A stretch of 64,000 nucleotides of DNA from Eutreptiella sp. 'Long Island Sound 2002' (lineage: Eukaryota > Euglenozoa > Euglenophyceae > Eutreptiales > Eutreptiaceae), in NCBI GenBank assembly GCA_964036045.1, contig OZ038382.1:153462961-153526960 (forward strand). Reading direction: 5' to 3'. The translations under genes and the position numbers were made by a program. The notes under the pieces were generated by a model, which was not told where the DNA came from, did no database searches, and was given only the letters and a program-made list of their open reading frames with translations. Shown here piece after piece: positions 38,720 through 49,631 of this stretch; positions within the stretch are counted from its first letter, which is position 1, and every line of letters begins with the position of its first letter.

Positions 38720-41700
38720 ATGATGCTAAACGGCCCAAAAAACGGCCTCACATATACTCAAAACGATCGTGAGAAGTGGCAGAACACGTTTACGATGATT
38801 GTTTCTGCTAGTTTGCATGTTTTGGTGACTGAAAAAGTCCAACAAGCCAGTACGATCACTTTGGCGCCCAGGTGCTCCCAAGCATCGGACTCTCCCGGAC
38901 CAGCTATGGTGGAATTTCTCTCCGATCCCTTTATTCCTTGCAACTTGCGCCCCAAATATCTCAAAACTGGTGGCGTTTACCCCCCTATACGACGTGCTCA
39001 ATGTGACCGGAGGGGGGCCCCCTTGGGCAAGCGGCGAAGCCCCGTCCCAAGGGGTGTGGCCCTTTGCCGTTGCCCAGGGGGCAAGCCACCCTGCATTTTT
39101 GGGCGGTTGGTGGGGCCATGTGGTCCCTAACCCCCAAAAATCATATTTGAGGTTGGTTTGGCACCAATACGTGGTCGGTGGTGGTTATGGGTGCACCCCT
39201 GTGCCGAGAAAAAAAACGGAGAAAACGGCAAAATAAAGTTTCCAACCCTCTTGGACCGAATTTTTGCAAGGCCCATATCTCCAAACTGGTATGCGCACCC
39301 CCTTTTTTTTTGCTTTCATTGCAAAGTCCACATCAAATAGTACCCAAAAATGCGAAAAAAACTTCTCATTTTTTGGACCCCCCCCCGAAAAAATTTTTTT
39401 TCCGGCCATGCCATCATCAAAATCACCCAAACCCAGGAGTTTTCTGTATTCATCTCATAAATGATGCTAAACGGCCCAAAAAACGGCCTCACATATACTC
39501 AAAACGATCGTGAGAAGTGGCAGAACACGTTTACGATGATTGTTTCTGCTAGTTTGCATGTTTCGGTGACTGGAAAAGTCCAACAAGCCAGTACGATCAC
39601 TTTGGCGCCCAGGTGCTCCCAAGCATCGGACTCTCCCGGACCAGCTATGGTGGAATTTCTCTCCGATCCCTTTATTCCTTGCAACTTGCGCCCCAAATAT
39701 CTCAAAACTGGTGGCGTTTACCCCCCTATACGACGTGCTCAATGCGACCGGAGGGGGGCCCCCTTGGGCAAGCGGCGAAGCCCCGTCCCAAGGGGTGTGG
39801 CCCTTTGCCGTTGCCCAGGGGGCAAGCCACCCTGCATTTTTGGGCGGTTGGTGGGGCCATGTGGTCCCTAACCCCCAAAAATCATATTTGAGGTTGGTTT
39901 GGCACCAATACGTGGTCGGTGGTGGTTATGGGTGCACCCCTGTGCCGAGAAAAAAAACGGAGAAAACGGCAAAATAAAGTTTCCAACCCTCTTGGACCGA
40001 ATTTTTGCAAGGCCCATATCTCCAAACTGGTATGCGCACCCCCTTTTTTTTTGCTTTCATTGCAAAGTCCACATCAAATAGTACCCAAAAATGCGAAAAA
40101 AACTTCTCATTTTTTGGACCCCCCCCCGAAAAATTTTTTTTTCCGGCCATGCCATCATCAAAATCACCCAAACCCAGGAGTTTTCTGTATTCATCTCATA
40201 AATGATGCTAAACGGCCCAAAAAACGGCCTCACATATACTCAAAACGATCGTGAGAAGTGGCAGAACACGTTTACGATGATTGTTTCTGCTAGTTTGCAT
40301 GTTTCGGTGACTGGAAAAGTCCAACAAGCCAGTACGATCACTTTGGCGCCCAGGTGCTCCCAAGCATCGGACTCTCCCGGACCAGCTATGGTGGAATTTC
40401 TCTCCGATCCCTTTATTCCTTGCAACTTGCGCCCCAAATATCTCAAAACTGGTGGCGTTTACCCCCCTATACGACGTGCTCAATGCGACCGGAGGGGGGC
40501 CCCCTTGGGCAAGCGGCGAAGCCCCGTCCCAAGGGGTGTGGCCCTTTGCCGTTGCCCAGGGGGCAAGCCACCCTGCATTTTTGGGCGGTTGGTGGGGCCA
40601 TGTGGTCCCTAACCCCCAAAAATCATATTTGAGGTTGGTTTGGCACCAATACGTGGTCGGTGGTGGTTATGGGTGCACCCCTGTGCCGAGAAAAAAAACG
40701 GAGAAAACGGCAAAATAAAGTTTCCAACCCTCTTGGACCGAATTTTTGCAAGGCCCATATCTCCAAACTGGTATGCGCACCCCCTTTTTTTTTGCTTTCA
40801 TTGCAAAGTCCACATCAAATAGTACCCAAAAATGCGAAAAAAACTTCTCATTTTTTGGACCCCCCCCCGAAAAAATTTTTTTTCCGGCCATGCCATCATC
40901 AAAATCACCCAAACCCAGGAGTTTTCTGTATTCATCTCATAAATGATGCTAAACGGCCCAAAAAACGGCCTCACATATACTCAAAACGATCGTGAGAAGT
41001 GGCAGAACACGTTTACGATGATTGTTTCTGCTAGTTTGCATGTTTCGGTGACTGAAAAAGTCCAACAAGCCAGTACGATCACTTTGGCGCCCAGGTGCTC
41101 CCAAGCATCGGACTCTCCCGGACCAGCTATGGTGGAATTTCTCTCCGATCCCTTTATTCCTTGCAACTTGCGCCCCAAATATCTCAAAACTGGTGGCGTT
41201 TACCCCCCTATACGACGTGCTCAATGCGACCGGAGGGGGGCCCCCTTGGGCAAGCGGCGAAGCCCCGTCCCAAGGGGTGTGGCCCTTTGCCGTTGCCCAG
41301 GGGGCAAGCCACCCTGCATTTTTGGGCGGTTGGTGGGGCCATGTGGTCCCTAACCCCCAAAAATCATATTTGAGGTTGGTTTGGCACCAATACGTGGTCG
41401 GTGGTGGTTATGGGTGCACCCCTGTGCCGAGAAAAAAAACGGAGAAAACGGCAAAATAAAGTTTCCAACCCTCTTGGACCGAATTTTTGCAAGGCCCATA
41501 TCTCCAAACTGGTATGCGCACCCCCTTTTTTTTTGCTTTCATTGCAAAGTCCACATCAAATAGTACCCAAAAATGCGAAAAAAACTTCTCATTTTTTGGA
41601 CCCCCCCCCGAAAATTTTTTTTTTCCGGCCATGCCATCATCAAAATCACCCAAACCCAGGAGTTTTCTGTATTCATCTCATAAATGATGCTAAACGGCCC

Positions 41701-43167
41701 AAAAAACGGCCTCACATATACTCAAAACGATCGTGAGAAGTGGCAGAACACGTTTACGATGATTGTTTCTGCTAGTTTGCATGTTTTGGTGACTGAAAAA
41801 GTCCAACAAGCCAGTACGATCACTTTGGCGCCCAGGTGCTCCCAAGCATCGGACTCTCCCGGACCAGCTATGGTGGAATTTCTCTCCGATCCCTTTATTC
41901 CTTGCAACTTGCGCCCCAAATATCTCAAAACTGGTGGCGTTTACCCCCCTATACGACGTGCTCAATGCGACCGGAGGGGGGCCCCCTTGGGCAAGCGGCG
42001 AAGCCCCGTCCCAAGGGGTGTGGCCCTTTGCCGTTGCCCAGGGGGCAAGCCACCCTGCATTTTTGGGCGGTTGGTGGGGCCATGTGGTCCCTAACCCCCA
42101 AAAATCATATTTGAGGTTGGTTTGGCACCAATACGTGGTCGGTGGTGGTTATGGGTGCACCCCTGTGCCGAGAAAAAAAACGGAGAAAACGGCAAAATAA
42201 AGTTTCCAACCCTCTTGGACCGAATTTTTGCAAGGCCCATATCTCCAAACTGGTATGCGCACCCCCTTTTTTTTTGCTTTCATTGCAAAGTCCACATCAA
42301 ATAGTACCCAAAAATGCGAAAAAAACTTCTCATTTTTTGGACCCCCCCCCCGAAAATTTTTTTTTTCCGGCCATGCCATCATCAAAATCACCCAAACCCA
42401 GGAGTTTTCTGTATTCATCTCATAAATGATGCTAAACGGCCCAAAAAACGGCCTCACATATACTCAAAACGATCGTGAGAAGTGGCAGAACACGTTTACG
42501 ATGATTGTTTCTGCTAGTTTGCATGTTTTGGTGACTGAAAAAGTCCAACAAGCCAGTACGATCACTTTGGCGCCCAGGTGCTCCCAAGCATCGGACTCTC
42601 CCGGACCAGCTATGGTGGAATTTCTCTCCGATCCCTTTATTCCTTGCAACTTGCGCCCCAAATATCTGAAAACTGGTGGCGTTTACCCCCCTATACGACG
42701 TGCTCAATGCGACCGGAGGGGGGCCCCCTTGGGCAAGCGGCGAAGCCCCGTCCCAAGGGGTGTGGCCCTTTGCCGTTGCCCAGGGGGCAAGCCACCCTGC
42801 ATTTTTGGGCGGTTGGTGGGGCCATGTGGTCCCTAACCCCCAAAAATCATATTTGAGGTTGGTTTGGCACCAATGCGTGGTCGGTGGTGGGTGTGGCTGC
42901 ACCCCTGCGCCGAGAAAAAAAACGGAGAAAACGGCAAAATAAAGTTTCCAACCCTCTTGGACCGAATTTTTGCAAGGCCCATATCTCCAAACTGGTATGC
43001 GCACCCCCTTTTCTTTTGCTTTCATTGCAAAGTCCACATCAAATAGTACCCAAAAATGCGAAAAAAACTTCTCATTTTTTGGACCCCCCCCCCGAAAATT
43101 TTTTTTTTCCGGCCATGCCATCATCAAAATCACCCAAACCCAGGAGTTTTCTGTATTCATCTCATAA
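38720..43167 (+). repeat. Homogenised type 3 satellite units, first run
   Basis: Units start at 38720, 39461, 40202, 40943, 41684 and 42426, with periods of 741-742 bp. All carry CCCAAGCATCGG, CCCCCCTATACGAC and CACCCAAACCCAGG and are nearly identical. Differences are mostly in the homopolymer tract plus a few shared substitutions (TGTTTCGGTGACTGG in 39461 and 40202). The 42426 unit is mosaic: it has ATCTGAAAAC, typical of neighbouring type 2 units, and a GTGTGGCTGCACCCCTGCGCC segment. Confidence 0.93.
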
Positions 43168-43642
43168 ATGATGCTAAACGGCCCAAAAAACGGCCTCACA
43201 TATACTCAAAACGATCGTGAGAAGTGGCAGAACACGTTTACGATGATTGTTTCTGCTAGTTTGCATGTTTTGGTGACTGAAAAAGTCCAACAAGCCAGTA
43301 CGATCACTTTGGCGCCCAGGTGCTCCCAAGCATCGGACTCTCCCGGACCAGCTATGGTGGAATTTCTCTCCGATCCCTTTATTCCTTGCAACTTGCGCCC
43401 CAAATATCTCAAAACTGGTGGCGTTTACCCCCCTATACGACGTGCTCAATGCGACCGGAGGGGGGCCCCCTTGGGCAAGCGGCGAAGCCCCGTCCCAAGG
43501 GGTGCGGCCCTTTGCCGTTGCCCAGGGGGGCAAGCCACCCTGCATTTTTGGGCGGTTGGTGGGGCCATGTTGTCCCTAACCCCCAAAAATCATATTTGAG
43601 GTTGGTTTGGCACCAATACGTGGTGGGTGGTGGGTGTGGGTG

Positions 43643-44142
43643 GTTTCTCTCACTGGCCTTAACTATTTTTTCCCTACTGAGCTGCTACAGCTCCCCCTTT
43701 TACAATCATCAATTAGAAAAATGTGCCCAGGCGCCTGCAGCAGTGCGCCCCGCCACCGCCCACGCCCGATGGGAGGCTGCCACCCCACCCGTTGCTTGCC
43801 TTTGCCCGAGCCGCCGTTCCGCTTGATCCGCTTCTGGCAGCCCGGGCTCCGGGATTTGAACCTGGGGCCAGCGAAGCTGGAGTCCAGGGTGCCTCCATTG
43901 AAGCACGGGGCACCTCACCCGCGATGGGATACCCCATACACACAGCCACATGGCACACATGCGTTTGCCACGCCCCTTGACTTTTCTGGTAATGTACATA
44001 GATAGTGGAGCACCCCAACCAAGAAGGGGACACATGGAGCCTGTGTGATTGAACTGCACATGCATGCACTGACGTGAAGAACTTATGGTTGTACGACAGG
44101 CGGTGGTGGACATCTGTACGTTTCAGCAAACCACCTTTATGG
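43643..44142 (-). mobile_element. 500-bp insertion in a satellite unit, copy 3
   Basis: Same length and junctions as copies 1 and 2. It is slightly more different: TTCCCTACTGAG for TTCCCCACTGAG, GAGCCGCCGTTCC for GAGCCGCGGCTCC, and a change in the B box. It shares CTTTTCTGG with copy 2 against copy 1. Confidence 0.78.
43841..43915 (-). pseudogene. tRNA-like segment, copy 3, B box changed
   Basis: Same structure as in copies 1 and 2, but the B box on the minus strand reads GGTTCAAATCC, one transition from the perfect GGTTCGAATCC. That position is a purine in many active tRNAs, so the change need not destroy TFIIIC binding. The A-box-like part is unchanged. Confidence 0.58.
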
Positions 44143-45903
44143 CCTGTGCCGAGAAAAAAAAACGGAGAAAACGGCAAAACAACGCTTCCAACCCTCTTGG
44201 ACCGAATTTTTGCAAGACCCATATCTCCAAACTGGTATGCGCACCCCCTTTTTTTTTGCTTTCATTGCAAAGTCCACATCAAATGGTACCCAAAAAAGCG
44301 AAAAAAAATTTTGGCATTTTTTGGACCCCCCCCCCCCGAAGAAATATTTTTTTCCGGCCATGCCATCATCAAAATCACCCAAACTCAGGAGTTTTCTGTA
44401 TTCATCTCATAAATGATGCTAAACGTCCCAAAAAACAGCCCCACATATACTCAAAACGATCGTGAGAAGTGGCAGAACACGTTTACGATGATTGTTTTTG
44501 CTAGTTTGCATGTTTTGGTAACTGAAAAAGTCCAACAAGCCAGTACAATCACTTTGGCACCCAGGTGCTCCCACGCATCGGACTCTCCTGGACCAGCTAT
44601 GGTGGAATTTCTCTCCGATCCCTTTATTCCTTGCAACTTGCGCCCCAAATATCTGAAAACTGGTGGCGTTTACCCCTCTTTTACGACGTGCTCAATTCCA
44701 CAGGAGGGGGGCCCCCTTGGGCAAGCGGCGAAGCCCCGTCCCAAGGGGTGTGGCTCCTTGCCGTTGCCCAGGGGGCAAGCCACCCTGCATTTTTGGGCGG
44801 TTGGTGGGGCCATGTTGTCCCTAACCCCCAAAAATCATATTTGAGGTTGGTTTGGCACCAATACGTGGTCGGTGGTGGGTGTGGGTGCACCCCTGTGCCA
44901 AGAAAAAAAAACGGAGAAAACGGCAAAACAAAGTTTCCAACCCTCTTGGACCGAATTTTTGCAAGGCCCATATCTCCAAACTGGTATGCGCACCCCCTTT
45001 TTTTTTGCTTTCATTGCAAAGTCCACATCAAATAGTACCCAAAAATGTAAAAAAAATTTTTCGCATTTTTTGGACCCCCCCCCCCAAAATTTTTAATTTT
45101 CCGGCCATGCCATCATCAAAATCACCCAAACTCAGGAGTTTTCTGTATTCATCTCAAAAATGATGCTAAACGGCCCAAAAAACGGCCTCACATATACTCA
45201 AAACGATCGTGAGAAGTGGCAGAACACGTTTACGATGATTGTTTCTGCTAGTTTGCATGTTTTGGTAACTGAAAAAGTCCAACAAGCTAGTACGATCACT
45301 TTGGCGCCCAGGTGCCCCCACGCATCGGACTCTCCCGGACCAGCTATGGTGGAATTTCTCTCCGATCCCTTTATTCCTTGCAACTTGCGCCCCAAATATC
45401 TGAAAACTGGTGGCGTTTACCCCTCTTTTACGACGTGCTCAATTCCACAGGAGGGGGGCCCCCTTGGGCAAGCGGCGAAGCCCCGTCCCAAGGGGTGTGG
45501 CCCTTTGCCGTTGCCCAGGGGGCAAGCCACCCTGCATTTTTGGGCGGTTGGTGGGGCCATGTGGTCCCTAACCCCCAAAAATCATATTTGAGGTTGATTT
45601 GGCACCAATACGTGGTCGGTGGTGGTTATGGGTGCACCCCTGTGCCGAGAAAAAAAACGGAGAAAACGGCAAAATAAAGTTTCCAACCCTCTTGGACCGA
45701 ATTTTTGCAAGGCCCATATCTCCAAACTGGTATGCGCACCCCCTTTTTTTTTGCTTTCATTGCAAAGTCCACATCAAATAGTACCCAAAAATGCGAAAAA
45801 AAATTTCTCATTTTTTGGACCCCCCCCCCGAAAAATTTTCTTTTCCGGCCATGCCATCATCAAAATCACCCAAACCCAGGAGTTTTCTGTATTCATCTCA
45901 TAA

Positions 45904-48900
45904 ATGATGCTAAACGGCCCAAAAAACGGCCTCACATATACTCAAAACGATCGTGAGAAGTGGCAGAACACGTTTACGATGATTGTTTCTGCTAGTTTGC
46001 ATGTTTTGGTGACTGAAAAAGTCCAACAAGCCAGTACGATCACTTTGGCGCCCAGGTGCTCCCAAGCATCGGACTCTCCCGGACCAGCTATGGTGGAATT
46101 TCTCTCCGATCCCTTTATTCCTTGCAACTTGCGCCCCAAATATCTCAAAACTGGTGGCGTTTACCCCCCTATACGACGTGCTCAATGCGACCGGAGGGGG
46201 GCCCCCTTGGGCAAGCGGCGAAGCCCCGTCCCAAGGGGTGCGGCCCTTTGCCGTTGCCCAGGGGGCAAGCCACCCTGCATTTTTGGGCGGTTGGTGGGGC
46301 CATGTGGTCCCTAACCCCCAAAAATCATATTTGAGGTTGGTTTGGCACCAATACGTGGTCGGTGGTGGTTATGGGTGCACCCCTGTGCCGAGAAAAAAAA
46401 CGGAGAAAACGGCAAAATAAAGTTTCCAACCCTCTTGGACCGAATTTTTGCAAGGCCCATATCTCCAAACTGGTATGCGCACCCCCTTTTTTTTTGCTTT
46501 CATTGCAAAGTCCACATCAAATAGTACCCAAAAATGCGAAAAAAAATTTCTCATTTTTTGGACCCCCCCCCCGAAAAATTTTCTTTTCCGGCCATGCCAT
46601 CATCAAAATCACCCAAACCCAGGAGTTTTCTGTATTCATCTCATAAATGATGCTAAACGGCCCAAAAAACGGCCTCACATATACTCAAAACGATCGTGAG
46701 AAGTGGCAGAACACGTTTACGATGATTGTTTCTGCTAGTTTGCATGTTTTGGTGACTGAAAAAGTCCAACAAGCTAGTACGATCACTTTGGCACCCAGGT
46801 GCTCCCACGCATCGGACTCTCCTGGACCAGCTATGGTGGAATTTCTCTCCGATCCCTTTATTCCTTGCAACTTGCGCCCCAAATATCTGAAAACTGGTGG
46901 CGTTTACCCCTCTTTTACGACGTGCTCAATTCGACAGGAGGGGGGCCCCCTTGGGCAAGCGGCGAAGCCCCGTCCCAAGCGGTGTGGCTCCTTGCCGTTG
47001 CCCAGGGGGCAAGCCACCCTGCATTTTTGGGCGGTTGGTGGGGCCATGTTGTCCCTAACCCCCAAAAATCATATTTGAGGTTGGTTTGGCACCAATACGT
47101 GGTCGGTGGTGGGTGTGGGTGCACCCCTGTGCCAAGAAAAAAAAACGGAGAAAACGGCAAAACAAAGTTTCCAACCCTCTTGGACCGAATTTTTGCAAGG
47201 CCCATATCTCCAAACTGGTATGCGCACCCCCTTTTTTTTTGCTTTCATTGCAAAGTCCACATCAAATAGTACCCAAAAATGTAAAAAAAATTTTTCGCAT
47301 TTTTTGGACCCCCCCCCCCAAAATTTTTAATTTTCCGGCCATGCCATCATCAAAATCACCCAAACTCAGGAGTTTTCTGTATTCATCTCAAAAATGATGC
47401 TAAACGGCCCAAAAAACGGCCTCACATATACTCAAAACGATCGTGAGAAGTGGCAGAACACGTTTACGATGATTGTTTCTGCTAGTTTGCATGTTTTGGT
47501 AACTGAAAGAGTCCAACAAGCCAGTACGATCACTTTGGCACCCAGGTGCTCCCACGCATCGGACTCTCCTGGACCAGCTATGGTGGAATTTCTCTCCGAT
47601 CCCTTTATTCCTTGCAACTTGCGCCCCAAATATCTGAAAACTGGTGGCGTTTACCCCTCTTTTACGACGTGCTCAATTCCACAGGAGGGGGGCCCCCTTG
47701 GGCAAGCGGCGAAGCCCCGTCCCAAGGGGTGTGGCTCCTTGCCGTTGCCCAGGGGGCAAGCCACCCTGCATTTTTGGGCGGTTGGTGGGGCCATGTTGTC
47801 CCTAACCCCCAAAAATCATATTTGAGGTTGGTTTGGCACCAATACGTGGTCGGTGGTGGGTGTGGGTGCACCCCTGTGCCAAGAAAAAAAAACGGAGAAA
47901 ACGGCAAAACAAAGTTTCCAACCCTCTTGGACCGAATTTTTGCAAGGCCCATATCTCCAAACTGGTATGCGCACCCCCTTTTTTTTTGCTTTCATTGCAA
48001 AGTCCACATCAAATAGTACCCAAAAATGTGAAAAAAATTTTTCGCATTTTTTGGACCCCCCCCCCCAAAATTTTTAATTTTCCGGCCATGCCATCATCAA
48101 AATCACCCAAACTCAGGAGTTTTCTGTATTCATCTCAAAAATGATGCTAAACGGCCCAAAAAACGGCCTCACATATACTCAAAACGATCGTGAGAAGTGG
48201 CAGAACACGTTTACGATGATTGTTTCTGCTAGTTTGCATGTTTTGGTAACTGAAAAAGTCCAACAAGCCAGTACGATCACTTTGGCACCCAGGTGCTCCC
48301 ACGCATCGGACTCTCCTGGACCAGCTATGGTGGAATTTCTCTCCGATCCCTTTATTCCTTGCAACTTGCGCCCCAAATATCTGAAAACTGGTGGCGTTTA
48401 CCCCTCTTTTACGACGTGCTCAATTCCACAGGAGGGGGGCCCCCTTGGGCAAGCGGCGAAGCCCCGTCCCAAGGGGTGTGGCTCCTTGCCGTTGCCCAGG
48501 GGGCAAGCCACCCTGCATTTTTGGGCGGTTGGTGGGGCCATGTTGTCCCTAACCCCCAAAAATCATATTTGAGGTTGGTTTGGCACCAATACGTGGTCGG
48601 TGGTGGGTGTGGGTGCACCCCTGTGCCAAGAAAAAAAAACGGAGAAAACGGCAAAACAAAGTTTCCAACCCTCTTGGACCGAATTTTTGCAAGGCCCATA
48701 TCTCCAAACTGGTATGCGCACCCCCTTTTTTTTTGCTTTCATTGCAAAGTCCACATCAAATAGTACCCAAAAATGTAAAAAAATTTTTTCGCATTTTTTG
48801 GACCCCCCCCCCCAAAATTTTTAATTTTCCGGCCATGCCATCATCAAAATCACCCAAACTCAGGAGTTTTCTGTATTCATCTCAAAAATGATGCTAAACG

Positions 48901-49631
48901 GCCCAAAAAACGGCCTCACATATACTCAAAACGATCGTGAGAAGTGGCAGAACACGTTTACGATGATTGTTTCTGCTAGTTTGCATGTTTTGGTAACTGA
49001 AAAAGTCCAACAAGCTAGTACGATCACTTTGGCGCCCAGGTGCCCCCACGCATCGGACTCTCCCGGACCAGCTATGGTGGAATTTCTCTCCGATCCCTTT
49101 ATTCCTTGCAACTTGCGCCCCAAATATCTGAAAACTGGTGGCGTTTACCCCTCTTTTACGACGTGCTCAATTCCACAGGAGGGGGGCCCCCTTGGGCAAG
49201 CGGCGAAGCCCCGTCCCAAGGGGTGTGGCCCTTTGCCGTTGCCCAGGGGGCAAGCCACCCTGCATTTTTGGGCGGTTGGTGGGGCCATGTGGTCCCTAAC
49301 CCCCAAAAATCATATTTGAGGTTGATTTGGCACCAATACGTGGTCGGTGGTGGTTATGGGTGCACCCCTGTGCCGAGAAAAAAAACGGAGAAAACGGCAA
49401 AATAAAGTTTCCAACCCTCTTGGACCGAATTTTTGCAAGGCCCATATCTCCAAACTGGTATGCGCACCCCCTTTTTTTTTGCTTTCATTGCAAAGTCCAC
49501 ATCAAATAGTACCCAAAAATGCGAAAAAAAATTTCTCATTTTTTGGACCCCCCCCCCGAAAAATTTTCTTTTCCGGCCATGCCATCATCAAAATCACCCA
49601 AACCCAGGAGTTTTCTGTATTCATCTCATAA
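45904..49631 (+). repeat. Mixed run of type 3 and type 2 satellite units
   Basis: Units: 45904 (type 3), 46647, 47394 and 48141 (type 2, with CTCCTGGACC, GTGTGGCTCCTTGCC, and AAAATTTTTAATTTTCC at the variable tract) and 48888 (type 2, with GTGCCCCCACGC). The pair 48141-48888 followed by a type 3 unit repeats the order 44413, 45160, 45904, so this is a further exchange product of the third composite block. Confidence 0.87.

Larger units (their letters stand above)
43168..45903 (+). repeat. Composite satellite block, third copy, with insertion
   Basis: Units: 43168 (insertion), 44413 and 45160. The left part of 43168 is type 3 (CCCCCCTATACGACGTGC), unlike the other two insertion units, but by about 43505 it matches them again (GGTGCGGCC and six G in CCCAGGGGGGCAAG). 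An exchange point therefore lies between about 43446 and 43504. The unit after the insertion (44413) is directly of the AACGTCCC class, so the class seen at 32262 and 36488 has been lost here. Confidence 0.87.
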
